This document shows, piece by piece, positions 35,803 to 44,547 of a stretch of 64,000 bases of DNA. The stretch comes from Arcobacter sp. F2176 (GTDB lineage: Bacteria; Campylobacterota; Campylobacteria; Campylobacterales; Arcobacteraceae). Position 1 is the first letter of the stretch, and the number at the start of each line of letters is the position of its first letter. The stretch covers positions 302,422 to 366,421 of the forward strand of contig NZ_PDJV01000001.1 in NCBI RefSeq assembly GCF_004116465.1, in the 5' to 3' direction. The notes beneath the pieces are model-generated. The model did not search any database. It saw nothing but the letters and a program-made list of their open reading frames with translations, and was not told where the DNA came from. The position numbers were made by a program, and so were the translations under genes.

Positions 35803-36401
35803 TATAGTCCTAAGAAGTTTTTGATACCAGTAAATACAATCTGTGCTGCAAGTGCTGATAAAAATAGACCTGTGATTTTTGATATTACTAATAAACCTTG
35901 TTTCCCAATGATATTTTCAATGATACTTGAGGTATAAAGCATAATTCCTATAACTAAAACAGCACTTATCAATGCTAAACTTCCCATTATCATTGATGAT
36001 GTGCTATCAAAAGTTGCACCCATCACAAGTAAGATACCAATAGTTCCTGGTCCTATTGTAACAGGAATTGCTAAGGGTACTACTGCAAGCTGAGAGATAT
36101 CTTTAGTCCCTACTTTGCCACTATCTTTATTACCTTTTATTAAATCAACTGCTGATAAAAATAATAAGGCACCAGCACCTATTCTAAAAGCATCTAAAGT
36201 TATACCAAAAACTGCAAATATATGTTTTCCAAAAAAAAGTAAAATCAAACTCATAATAATCACTGAAATTGTAACTTTGATAGCTAAAGCTTTTCTCTCT
36301 TTTGCTGTTGCCTCATTTGCTACGGTTAAAAAAACAGACAATACAAAAAATGGTGTCATAATAAAAAACATTTTTAAAAATGTTGCTATAAAAATATCCA
36401 T
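35802..36401 (-). CDS. MarC family inner-membrane protein
   Basis: 199 residues with six hydrophobic spans. The family signatures LKMFFIMTPFFVLSVFLTVA and VPLAIPVTIGPGTIGILLVM are clear. MarC proteins have no established function (not multiple-antibiotic resistance as once thought). It sits inside the cobalamin run, overlapping cobU by one base and 4 bases after cobT, so it is cotranscribed; a role in cobalamin metabolism is not indicated. Confidence 0.9.
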   Translation of the reverse strand: MDIFIATFLKMFFIMTPFFVLSVFLTVANEATAKERKALAIKVTISVIIMSLILLFFGKHIFAVFGITLDAFRIGAGALLFLSAVDLIKGNKDSGKVGTKDISQLAVVPLAIPVTIGPGTIGILLVMGATFDSTSSMIMGSLALISAVLVIGIMLYTSSIIENIIGKQGLLVISKITGLFLSALAAQIVFTGIKNFLGL

Positions 36402-36405
36402 ACTA

Positions 36406-37464
36406 TTATCCTAAAAAGCTTTCAACTTGTTTGGTTATATCAGCTTTTGACAAACCATTTAAAAGCCCATACATTAAAGCTGCTCCTGCACCAACACCCT
36501 CTTTTGCTTCACCTTCATCATATAATTTTAAAGCAGGATGAGATGAAAGTGAGAAATCAAAATCCACATAATAAGCATCAATTTTAAAATCAAGTAGTTC
36601 CAATAGTGCTTTTATATCACTTTTTTCATCTTCTTGAACCCATTTTGTAGTGCATATTGCTAAGTTTGAAGTTTCAAATTCTCCACCCATGGTTCTTAAA
36701 ATTGAGTTTACTATTAGAAGTACTGAAGCCATCTGAGTTCCACCTGCTAGGACTACCTTTATTTTATTATTTAATCCTAAAATAAAACCAGCATTAAATA
36801 TTTGCATATTGTCTGACACTCGTCCAAGTTTTGCAAAGATATCATCGTCACTTCTTACATAAGATAACGCATTTTTAACTGTTTCATCTCTTATTGTTGT
36901 AGGAGAGTCTTTAAAAGAACTTGAAAAGAACTCTTTACAATCATAATCCAAAGCTTGGCAAGTAGCTCTAGCTGTTGTAGTACCACTTGGAACACTTTCA
37001 CCTAAAATTATATAGTCATCTTGGCACTCATAAGTTTGACCAAAAGCTAATCCCTTTTGAAAAATATCAAGTGCATCTATTTTTGCATCAAGAGCGATTG
37101 ATTTTGAGGGAGATATTCCAAAAGAGTGTGTTTTGAAATAATCAACTTGTGGAGATACTTCAAGTCCTAAATCTAGAAGTTCTATATTTGAATATGGCTT
37201 TAAAAGATGTACAGCTCTTGTAATAAGAGCAGGAGTTGGTACTCCACTTGGTGTTGTTGCTATCTCACTTAAACTTCGAAGTTCCCCTGTACATAAAAAC
37301 TCACTATCAAGTGTAGGAGTCAAATGTATCTTTCCTGGGATTCCAGCTTGTGTTAGACCAGCTATATTTACCGTTTGTGTATTGCTAAGGCTTAACATAA
37401 AAGTAGCCTTTTTGCCCCTTAAAAATTCTGCAAAATCAATCTTACCTATAATATTTTTTACCAA
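36406..37464 (-). CDS. cobT: CobT-like phosphoribosyltransferase of the archaeal/cyanobacterial type
   Basis: 352 residues matching the TIGR00303-type CobT group rather than the E. coli enzyme: GIPGKIHLTPTLDSEFLCTG, TTPSGVPTPALITRAV, IILGESVPSGTTTARATCQA and VLAGGTQMASVL are seen. The reaction is transfer of phosphoribose from nicotinate mononucleotide to the lower-ligand base, here probably 5,6-dimethylbenzimidazole since bluB is nearby. It ends 4 bases before marC and is preceded by the kinase gene at 37473. Confidence 0.85.
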   Translation of the reverse strand: MVKNIIGKIDFAEFLRGKKATFMLSLSNTQTVNIAGLTQAGIPGKIHLTPTLDSEFLCTGELRSLSEIATTPSGVPTPALITRAVHLLKPYSNIELLDLGLEVSPQVDYFKTHSFGISPSKSIALDAKIDALDIFQKGLAFGQTYECQDDYIILGESVPSGTTTARATCQALDYDCKEFFSSSFKDSPTTIRDETVKNALSYVRSDDDIFAKLGRVSDNMQIFNAGFILGLNNKIKVVLAGGTQMASVLLIVNSILRTMGGEFETSNLAICTTKWVQEDEKSDIKALLELLDFKIDAYYVDFDFSLSSHPALKLYDEGEAKEGVGAGAALMYGLLNGLSKADITKQVESFLG

Positions 37465-37472
37465 GTTCTTTC

Positions 37473-38297
37473 CTATATCAAATCTATAAATTTATTTTTG
37501 AAAATAATGTTATCATAATCTCTATTAGTCAAATGCCTTTTAACACAATAATAAAGTGAAGCATATCTTAAATAGACAATAAAATCATCTAGTTTTATCT
37601 CTTTATTATAAGCATTTAAAAGTATATTTATCTCTTCTTTATTGCTACACCAAGATAAAGCTACAACTGCCAAATCAAAGATAAAGTCGCCCTCACAAGC
37701 ATCACTAAAATCAAAGACACAAGTTAGTTTATCTTCACAAAAAGTTGCATTATCTAAAAAGAGATCTCCATGAATAATACCATCATTTTTAAGCTCTATT
37801 TTTAAAGAATCAAACTCCTCTTGAAATGCTTTGTTTCCAGTTTTTTCTATCAATACTCTTAATTGCGACTTACCAAAAGCAGAGAGATTATTATGTTTTT
37901 TATTTTTTGTCATTTTGTGAAAAGAGCTTAAAAATTGCCCTATTTGCTCCAAATGAGTTGATTTTACAAACTCCACTACACTCTCACCCTTTGCTTTAGA
38001 AAAAACAAGACCTCTTTTTCCTTTTATGAAAATATTATCTTTTATGACTTTTGGCACACAAAGATTTCTTGTGTAGTTTAAAAGTTCGATTTCAGCATCG
38101 ATATTAAAAAGATTTTCTTCTTCATATATCTTTAAAATATAATCATTATCCAAAATATAGACAGTATGACTTTCACCATTTTTTGTCTCTTGTAAAGATT
38201 TTATATCAAAAAAAGGTTTTATATCTTCATAAAAAAGTTTAGTTTTTACTCCCACTATATGACCTTGATATCTTTCATTGATTTTCTTTTTTCCCAC
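37473..38297 (-). CDS. APH-fold phosphotransferase in the cobalamin operon (possible L-threonine kinase)
   Basis: 274-residue kinase of the aminoglycoside phosphotransferase/homoserine kinase II fold. The catalytic loop is IIHGDLFLDNATF and the metal-binding loop VFDFSDACEGDFIFDLAVV. It overlaps bluB by 43 bases and precedes cobT by 8. The divergent cobD product needs L-threonine-O-3-phosphate, and no PduX-type kinase is in view, so this protein is a candidate L-threonine (or aminopropanol) kinase; homoserine kinases of this fold act on an isomer of threonine. This is inference: the fold also covers choline kinases and MTR kinases. Confidence 0.8.
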   Translation of the reverse strand: MGKKKINERYQGHIVGVKTKLFYEDIKPFFDIKSLQETKNGESHTVYILDNDYILKIYEEENLFNIDAEIELLNYTRNLCVPKVIKDNIFIKGKRGLVFSKAKGESVVEFVKSTHLEQIGQFLSSFHKMTKNKKHNNLSAFGKSQLRVLIEKTGNKAFQEEFDSLKIELKNDGIIHGDLFLDNATFCEDKLTCVFDFSDACEGDFIFDLAVVALSWCSNKEEINILLNAYNKEIKLDDFIVYLRYASLYYCVKRHLTNRDYDNIIFKNKFIDLI

Positions 38298-38878
38298 TCT
38301 AGGGTTAAAAGTTCTGGTTCATCTAAAAACCCATCCACATAACCAACTGTCAAATAAGCTATTAGCTTATGATTTTTTTCTATATTTAAAATCTTTTTTA
38401 CTCTTTTTGGTTTTAAAATACTTACCCAACCAACACCAATATTATGAGCCCTTGCCATCAACCAAAAGTTTTGGATAGCACAAACTACACTATACTCACC
38501 CATCTTTTTTTGGCTTGTTTGCCCTAAGACTCTTTTATCACTTTTTTCATATAAAACTGCGATATTTAAGTAAGACTCTTTTATACCTTCAAGTTTTAGT
38601 TTACTATAGAGTTCTTTATCTTTAAAAATCTCTTTTGCTTTTTCATTTTCTTTTAGGAAGTCTTGATATATCTCATCTCTTTTTTTAGCATCTTTTACTA
38701 TCACAAATTTCCAAGGTTGTGAGAAACCAACGGAGGGAGCATCGCAAGCAGCTTGAAGAAGTTTATCGAGGGTTTCATCATCTATTTTTTTATCTAAAAA
38801 TCTATTTCCTCTCACATCTCTTCTAGCTTTTATAATCTCATCTAAACATGCTATATCAGCAGATGTAAACTCTCTCAT
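38255..38878 (-). CDS. bluB: BluB 5,6-dimethylbenzimidazole synthase
   Basis: 207-residue flavin-destructase that turns FMNH2 into the lower ligand 5,6-dimethylbenzimidazole with oxygen. Nitroreductase-like fold; diagnostic stretches are IIKARRDVRGNRFLDK at the N-terminus and DAPSVGFSQPWKFVIV, plus GVGWVSILKP. It is first of the minus-strand cobalamin run and overlaps the kinase gene by 43 bases. Its oxygen requirement suits a microaerobic organism. Confidence 0.93.
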   Translation of the reverse strand: MREFTSADIACLDEIIKARRDVRGNRFLDKKIDDETLDKLLQAACDAPSVGFSQPWKFVIVKDAKKRDEIYQDFLKENEKAKEIFKDKELYSKLKLEGIKESYLNIAVLYEKSDKRVLGQTSQKKMGEYSVVCAIQNFWLMARAHNIGVGWVSILKPKRVKKILNIEKNHKLIAYLTVGYVDGFLDEPELLTLEWEKRKSMKDIKVI

Positions 38879-38944
38879 AACTCTTTTTTCCTCTTATTTG
38901 TTATATATAAACTTTATAGTACCATTGCATAAAAAAGAGAACTT

Positions 38945-39979
38945 TTGAAATCAAATAATCAATTTAGTCATGGTGGTGATATTTTAGCTTTTAGCAAAAA
39001 AATAGGCTCAAAATCAAAAGAAATAATAGACCTATCTTCAAATATCAATTTTCTAAAACCAAAGATAAAAACAGACCTAAATAATTTAGATATTTCAAAC
39101 TATCCAACATATGAAAAACTATATAAAATAATAGCAAAAAAATATAGTGTAAAAGCTGATGAAATAGAACTTTTCAATGGTGGAAGTAGCGCAATTTTTT
39201 CATTCTTTAGATATATCGATTTAAAGCACTGTACAATATATTCTCCTGCTTACTTAGAGTACAAAAAAGCAGCACAAACTTTTGGATTCAAAATTGATTT
39301 GATAAATAGATTTGAACAGATAAACAAAAAAGTAAAAAAGAACTCTTTAGTTATCTTTGTAAACCCCTCAACTCCTGATGGAGAATATTATGATTTGGAC
39401 AAACTATTTAACTCTTGGCTTGAAAAAAACTGCACTATTTTTGTAGATGAAAGTTTTTTAGACTTTACAAATAAAAAATCCATCATAAGAAAATTAAAAA
39501 ACTATGATAAGCTATATATTTTAAAATCTATGACAAAGATATATAGTAGTGCAAGTATAAGAGTTGGTACACTTATATCAAATGCTAAAAATATCAAAAA
39601 AATAAAAGATAAAGAGCCTTTATGGAAGTTATCACATTTTGACTCTATTTATTTGCAAAATGCTATTAAAAACAGAGACTTCATAAGTGAAACTATCAAA
39701 ATCACAGAAGAAAATAAAAAATATACTATCAAACACTTGGAAAGATTTGATTTCATAAAAAAGATATATAAAAGCCAAGCAAATTATTTATTACTAAAGC
39801 TTCAAGACTGTGATGCTCAAACACTACAAGATAAATTAATTTCTTACAAAATCATGATAAGAGATTGTTCTAACTTTGATTTTCTAAATAACTCTTTTGT
39901 AAGAGTTGCTATAAAAGATAAAACAGCCATGCAAAAGTTTATAAAAGCTTTGAAAAGAGAGTTTAGATGCATTTTATAA
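38945..39979 (+). CDS. cobD: CobD threonine-phosphate decarboxylase (PLP, class II aminotransferase fold)
   Basis: 344-residue PLP enzyme producing (R)-1-amino-2-propanol phosphate for the cobalamin side chain. It starts at TTG 38945 after an AAAGAGA tract. Typical motifs: NQFSHGGDILAFSKK, DLSSNINFL (usual DFSANINP), VFVNPSTPDG-like IFVNPSTPDGEYYD, FVDESFLDF and the PLP Lys in LKSMTKIYSSASIRVG. It overlaps cbiB by 13 bases. Divergent from bluB with a 66-base gap. Confidence 0.92.
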   Translation: MKSNNQFSHGGDILAFSKKIGSKSKEIIDLSSNINFLKPKIKTDLNNLDISNYPTYEKLYKIIAKKYSVKADEIELFNGGSSAIFSFFRYIDLKHCTIYSPAYLEYKKAAQTFGFKIDLINRFEQINKKVKKNSLVIFVNPSTPDGEYYDLDKLFNSWLEKNCTIFVDESFLDFTNKKSIIRKLKNYDKLYILKSMTKIYSSASIRVGTLISNAKNIKKIKDKEPLWKLSHFDSIYLQNAIKNRDFISETIKITEENKKYTIKHLERFDFIKKIYKSQANYLLLKLQDCDAQTLQDKLISYKIMIRDCSNFDFLNNSFVRVAIKDKTAMQKFIKALKREFRCIL

Positions 39980-40851
39980 CTGTTTTAGTAGCTTATTTTT
40001 TTGATTATATTTTTGGAGAATTAGAAAAAATAAAGTTCTTCAAACATCCAATTATTTTTATGGGTAATTATATAAAATGGTTTGAAAAAAACTTTTATAA
40101 AGACTCTATTATAAGAGGTGTTACTTTGACACTTTCCTTGCTTAGTATAGTTTTTATTATCACATATTTTCTAAGTCTTTTTGATAATATTTTAGTCCAA
40201 GGATTTTTATGTTCTTTTGCAATCTCATCTAAAATGCTTTATGATAGTGTAAAAGAAGTTGTCCACTCAACTGACCCTAAACACGCTATTTCTATGTTAG
40301 TTAGTAGAGATACAAAGGATATGAGTGAAAGTGATATAAATAAAGCTGCGGTTGAGACATATGCCGAAAATTTAAGTGATGGAGTAATAGCTCCCATGTT
40401 TTATATCTTGCTTTTTGGACTTGTTGGGGGCTTTATATATAAGGCTATAAATACCCTTGATTCTATGGTTGGTTATAAAAATGAAAGATATGAAAATTTT
40501 GGCAAGTTTTCTGCAAAACTTGATGATGTAGTAAATTATATACCCTCACGAATAACAGCTGTTTTGATAGCTTTATTTTTCAACTCATTTAATGCTTTAA
40601 AAAACTTTTATTCATATGGTAAACTCCATGATAGTCCAAATGCTGGGCATCCTATTTCTGCTATGGCTTTAGCTTTAAAAGTAAAAGTAGGAGGTCCAAC
40701 TTCTTATTTTGGGAAAGTAAAAGAGAAAGCTTATTTTGGTGAAGGAAGAGAAGAGATATTAAAAGAAGATGTTCTAAATGCACTTAATTTTAAATCAAAA
40801 TTTGATTCACTACTTTTACTTATGGCAATAATCTTTTTTTTATTAGTTTAG
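39967..40851 (+). CDS. cbiB: CbiB adenosylcobinamide-phosphate synthase
   Basis: 294-residue inner-membrane protein that attaches aminopropanol phosphate to cobyric acid. Typical sequence: FKHPIIFMGNYIKWFEKNFY, VSRDTKDMSESDINKAAVE, ENLSDGVIAPMFYILLFGL, NTLDSMVGYKNERYENFGKF and SPNAGHPISAMALALKVKVG. It overlaps cobD by 13 bases at its start and the convergent cbiA by 32 bases at its end. Confidence 0.95.
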   Translation: MHFITVLVAYFFDYIFGELEKIKFFKHPIIFMGNYIKWFEKNFYKDSIIRGVTLTLSLLSIVFIITYFLSLFDNILVQGFLCSFAISSKMLYDSVKEVVHSTDPKHAISMLVSRDTKDMSESDINKAAVETYAENLSDGVIAPMFYILLFGLVGGFIYKAINTLDSMVGYKNERYENFGKFSAKLDDVVNYIPSRITAVLIALFFNSFNALKNFYSYGKLHDSPNAGHPISAMALALKVKVGGPTSYFGKVKEKAYFGEGREEILKEDVLNALNFKSKFDSLLLLMAIIFFLLV

Positions 40852-42079
40852 TATTTCCTCTAAACATACAGTGCAAATATGTACCAAATACTTTCTCTTT
40901 CTCCCAAGAACCATATTTCCCAATAAGTGCTTTTGATTTAGACAATCTATCAAAACCACTATTTTCATCAAGGGGTTTTGTATAGTGAAAAGCATGACCT
41001 TTTACACCATCTTCATTGAAATAGTATCCCATCCTTTGAAACCTTTTCTCTTTTGTAAAACTTACATCTAGAATAGAACTCATAGGTTTATCATCAACAG
41101 CAACTCCCAAATATAAAAGTCCAGCACACTCAGCATATATGGGTTTTTCTTGGGCATGTTTTATAAGTGAGGATTTAAAATTATGCGAGTTTTTAACCCT
41201 TTCAAAGGCTGTGTCAGTCTCAATATAACCACCACAGATATAAACTATATCTACATCACTTGGAATAATCTCATCTTTTGTAGAATCTACGATAACTACT
41301 TCTTCAAAAATCTCTTTAAAAAAAACTAAATTATCATGATACAAAAAAGAGAAGTTTATATCATGAACTATGGCTAATTTTTTATTCTGTTTTGGTATCT
41401 TTTCAAAGGGATAATTAGATTTGAACTTTTTATGTACTTTTGATATCTTTTCTAATCTTTTCATATCAATATGTTCTAAAACATCTTGGCTTATTTTTTC
41501 TATCTTTCCTAAATCTTTTAAATCAAGTCCTAAATGAGTCTCATCTAAGGATTCCAAACCTTTTTTTATCCAACCTAAAACAACAATATCTTTAAAATCT
41601 TTTTCTATTATCTTTTTTATTAGTTCATAGTGGGATTGTGAAGAGATTTTATTTAAAATTACAGCTTTTATTGTATTGTGTTTTTTATAGGTTTTTAATC
41701 CTTGTAAAAGGGCACTTACGGTTATATAACTTCCACTTCCATCAAGTAAAATAATTGTAGGAATTTTTAGAAGTCTTGAAATATCATAGGCACTACTCTT
41801 TTTATCATGTCCATCATAAAATCCCATAACACCTTCACAAATAGAGATTCTTTTATCACTATATTTTTCAAAAATCCATTTTATTTCATCTTTGCTCATC
41901 ATATATCTATCAAGGTTTATACTAGGAGTTTGACAAACTATTTTATGAAATTGAGGATCTATAAAATCAGGTCCCATCTTAAAAGGTCGAACTGATTCTT
42001 TGAAGTGATATAATAAAGCTGTCGTTAAGACTGTCTTGCCTTGGTTTGAAGCACTTGCACTAATACATAAAGCTTTCAT
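40820..42079 (-). CDS. cbiA: CbiA/CobB cobyrinic acid a,c-diamide synthase
   Basis: 419-residue glutamine-dependent amidase acting on cobyrinate side chains a and c. N-terminal SASASNQGKTVLTTALLYH, SVRPFKMGPDFIDPQFHKIV and ICEGVMGFYDGHDKKSSAYD are diagnostic; the amidotransferase nucleophile is in PIYAECAGLLYLG. The presence of cbiA implies de novo or hydrogenobyrinate-type corrin synthesis elsewhere in the genome, since this is not a salvage step. It overlaps cbiB tail-to-tail by 32 bases and precedes nothing further on the minus strand. Confidence 0.94.
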   Translation of the reverse strand: MKALCISASASNQGKTVLTTALLYHFKESVRPFKMGPDFIDPQFHKIVCQTPSINLDRYMMSKDEIKWIFEKYSDKRISICEGVMGFYDGHDKKSSAYDISRLLKIPTIILLDGSGSYITVSALLQGLKTYKKHNTIKAVILNKISSQSHYELIKKIIEKDFKDIVVLGWIKKGLESLDETHLGLDLKDLGKIEKISQDVLEHIDMKRLEKISKVHKKFKSNYPFEKIPKQNKKLAIVHDINFSFLYHDNLVFFKEIFEEVVIVDSTKDEIIPSDVDIVYICGGYIETDTAFERVKNSHNFKSSLIKHAQEKPIYAECAGLLYLGVAVDDKPMSSILDVSFTKEKRFQRMGYYFNEDGVKGHAFHYTKPLDENSGFDRLSKSKALIGKYGSWEKEKVFGTYLHCMFRGNTKLIKKRLLP

Positions 42080-42080
42080 C

Positions 42081-43040
42081 TTATTGCCTTTTATTTCTTT
42101 TTATCAATAAATATACAAAAAATGGAGCTCCAATAAAAGCAGTCACAACTCCAATAGGTAAAGTTGAAGCCGTATTTAAGTTTCTTGCAATCAAATCAGA
42201 AGCTACTAAAAAAACTCCACCATAAAAAAATACTGGAAAAATAAGCTTATCTGCACTCTTTTTATAAATCAATTTAATAATATGGGGAATAACCAAACCA
42301 ACAAAACCTATTGGTCCAACAAAACTTATACTTATTCCCACACTTAAAGATATAACTATTAGTAAAAGAAGATTTAACTTATGTACATTTAAACCTTTTA
42401 AAAAAGCTGTATCATTTGATATAAGCAAAAGTTTTATTTCTGATTTTTTCCAATAAATAATACCATATAAAATTACACTTACAAGTAACAATGTTGTAAC
42501 ACTTGTAAATCCAACAGTATCTAAACTCCCTAAAGTAAACCGAACAATAGAATAATTTTGTTGTAAATTACTCATATAAAAAACTAACATCAAAGCCGAT
42601 GAATAGAAATATGATAAAGCAATACCAATAAGTAAAATAGAATTTGTAGAAACCGATATGGAATTTTTATTTATTCTTTTTGATATAAAATACAAAATTA
42701 TAATCGTCAGAAGTGAACCAAAAGCTGAGGAAATAGACATAATAACAGCTGGAAAGAATACAATCGAAATAGCTGTAAAAAGTGTCGTTCCACTTGCTAT
42801 TCCTAGAGTATAAGGAGTGATAAGTGAGTTTTTAAATACTATTTGAAAAATCAAACCACCTAAAGCTAATATTCCACCAACAAAAAATGCCAATAAAACC
42901 CTAGAAACTCTCAAGTCCCAAAAAACTTGGTTAGTCATAGTATTATTATTAAATATATCATTTATATTTAGAGTTATCTCCCCTAAAAATGGAGCTATTA
43001 ATAAAATGACTAAGGCTAATAGGAAAAGTAGTTTTTTCAT
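42081..43040 (-). CDS. btuC: BtuC-like FecCD-family ABC permease
   Basis: 319-residue inner-membrane permease with about nine to ten spans. FecCD/BtuC stretches: FWDLRVSRVLLAFFVGGILA, LGGLIFQIVFKNSLITPYTLGI-type segment, and GPIGFVGLVIPHIIKLIYK with the ATPase-contact loop. Cobalamin as substrate is inferred from the adjoining btuF-like and btuB-like genes; iron-siderophore is the alternative. It overlaps the ATPase gene by 4 bases. Confidence 0.87.
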   Translation of the reverse strand: MKKLLFLLALVILLIAPFLGEITLNINDIFNNNTMTNQVFWDLRVSRVLLAFFVGGILALGGLIFQIVFKNSLITPYTLGIASGTTLFTAISIVFFPAVIMSISSAFGSLLTIIILYFISKRINKNSISVSTNSILLIGIALSYFYSSALMLVFYMSNLQQNYSIVRFTLGSLDTVGFTSVTTLLLVSVILYGIIYWKKSEIKLLLISNDTAFLKGLNVHKLNLLLLIVISLSVGISISFVGPIGFVGLVIPHIIKLIYKKSADKLIFPVFFYGGVFLVASDLIARNLNTASTLPIGVVTAFIGAPFFVYLLIKRNKRQ

Positions 43041-43735
43041 AGATTAACTACCAAGTGCTCGTTAATTTTTATAATTGAATTATTATAAAATTTTTCTAAA
43101 TTTTCATTTGAAAAAAATTCGTCATTTTCTCCAAAAAACTCAATCTTTCCTGAATCCATATATAAAATCTTGTATTTTAAAGCATGGGCTAAATCTAAAT
43201 TATGAGTTATAATAATTTTTTGTTTCAAAAAATCAGATTTAAAGATATCAAATACCTCTTTTATCCTACTTATATCTAAGTTTGCTGTTAGTTCATCAAA
43301 GATTGTAATTTGAGCATCATGCATAATACTAGAGCCCAATAATAAAAGTTGTTTTTCTCCTGAACTAAAAGTTGTACAATGTTTATTTTCTAATTTTTTT
43401 AAATTTAATAGTTCAATAACCTTATCAATCTTTTCATTATCTACATAAGCTATACAAGATAGTTCTAAAAATTCTCGTAAGGTTATATACGCATCAAATA
43501 TCTCAAATTTTGGTGGAATATAATTTATTAGAGTTGCTCTTTGTTTATCACTTATATTTTCAAGATTTTGATTAAATATTTTTACACTATTATTTTCTAT
43601 TAGGTTAGATAAAACTTTTGCAAGGGTTGATTTCCCAGCACCATTGTGTCCAAGAATTATTAAGTTTTCATTCTCTTTTATGTGAAAAGAGATATCTTTT
43701 AAAATGGAACTTGTGTAGTTATTTATCTCTAACAT
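43037..43735 (-). CDS. btuD: BtuD-like ABC ATPase
   Basis: 232-residue ATPase of the vitamin B12/iron chelate group. Walker A GHNGAGKST, signature FSSGEKQLLLLGSSI, Walker B ITIFDELTANLD and switch His in IITHNLDLAHA are all intact. It overlaps both btuC (4 bases) and btuF (17 bases). Confidence 0.88.
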   Translation of the reverse strand: MLEINNYTSSILKDISFHIKENENLIILGHNGAGKSTLAKVLSNLIENNSVKIFNQNLENISDKQRATLINYIPPKFEIFDAYITLREFLELSCIAYVDNEKIDKVIELLNLKKLENKHCTTFSSGEKQLLLLGSSIMHDAQITIFDELTANLDISRIKEVFDIFKSDFLKQKIIITHNLDLAHALKYKILYMDSGKIEFFGENDEFFSNENLEKFYNNSIIKINEHLVVNL

Positions 43736-44546
43736 TCTCTAATATCTTCTTAAAATCTTGTATAAAATAGACAACCCTTTGACTAGGAATTCCTGCATAT
43801 AATTTATCTACTGCATATACATTTTTATTTTTTGCTGCATTTATTGGTAAATCTAACCATAGTTTTTTCACCTCTTCTAGCTCTTTAGTTTTGCCTTCAA
43901 AAAATGGTGCAAGTAAAACTATAATATCAGGGTTCATTTTGATTATCTTTTCTGTATTTACAACTGGTTGTGCTTTGCTTTTAGATTGAAAAGCATTTAC
44001 ATTTCCACTAGCTTTTATAATATCTTCAAAATACAAATAATTACCTGATACATAGATTTGATTTGAAAGTGTTTTTTTAGGACTTATTACTATTAATATT
44101 TTTTTATTTTTTATTATTCCTTTTAATGAGGACAAAGAGTTATTGATATTTGATATCAACTCTTTAGCTTTTTCTTGTTTATCAAAATAATTTCCTAAAC
44201 TAAAAATAGTATTGTTTATATCTTTTATACTATCTGTTTTGAAACTCAAAGTTTTGATATTAAGTCTTTTTAGATTTGAAAGTAGTTTTTCATCATAATT
44301 TTGTGCAATCACAACACTAGGGTTTACCAATAAGATTTTCTCTAAAGAAATAGAAGCATATCCTCCTACTTTTTTCACATTTTTTGACTCTTCTGGAAAA
44401 TCACAATATCTAGTATTTGCAACAACATCTTTACCAACACCTAAGGCATAGACTATTTCATTTATAGAAGGAGTTAGAGTAACTATTCTCTCTTGTGAAT
44501 ACAAATTTACTGCTAAAACAATAAGTATTGATAAAAACTTTTTCAT
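43719..44546 (-). CDS. btuF: BtuF-like periplasmic cobalamin-binding protein
   Basis: 275 residues with a Sec signal (about 17). The mature start RIVTLTPSINEIVYALGVGK and TRYCDFPEESKNVKKVGGYA are typical of the BtuF/cobalamin-type binding proteins of class III. The C-terminal acidic patches that dock to BtuC are expected but not checked. It is 1 base after btuB. Confidence 0.87.
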   Translation of the reverse strand: MKKFLSILIVLAVNLYSQERIVTLTPSINEIVYALGVGKDVVANTRYCDFPEESKNVKKVGGYASISLEKILLVNPSVVIAQNYDEKLLSNLKRLNIKTLSFKTDSIKDINNTIFSLGNYFDKQEKAKELISNINNSLSSLKGIIKNKKILIVISPKKTLSNQIYVSGNYLYFEDIIKASGNVNAFQSKSKAQPVVNTEKIIKMNPDIIVLLAPFFEGKTKELEEVKKLWLDLPINAAKNKNVYAVDKLYAGIPSQRVVYFIQDFKKILENVRDK

Positions 44547-44547
44547 A

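Noticed and set aside
37473..38297. Aminoglycoside resistance gene
   Set aside because: The fold matches, but the cobalamin operon context and homoserine-kinase-like sequence make antibiotic modification unlikely.
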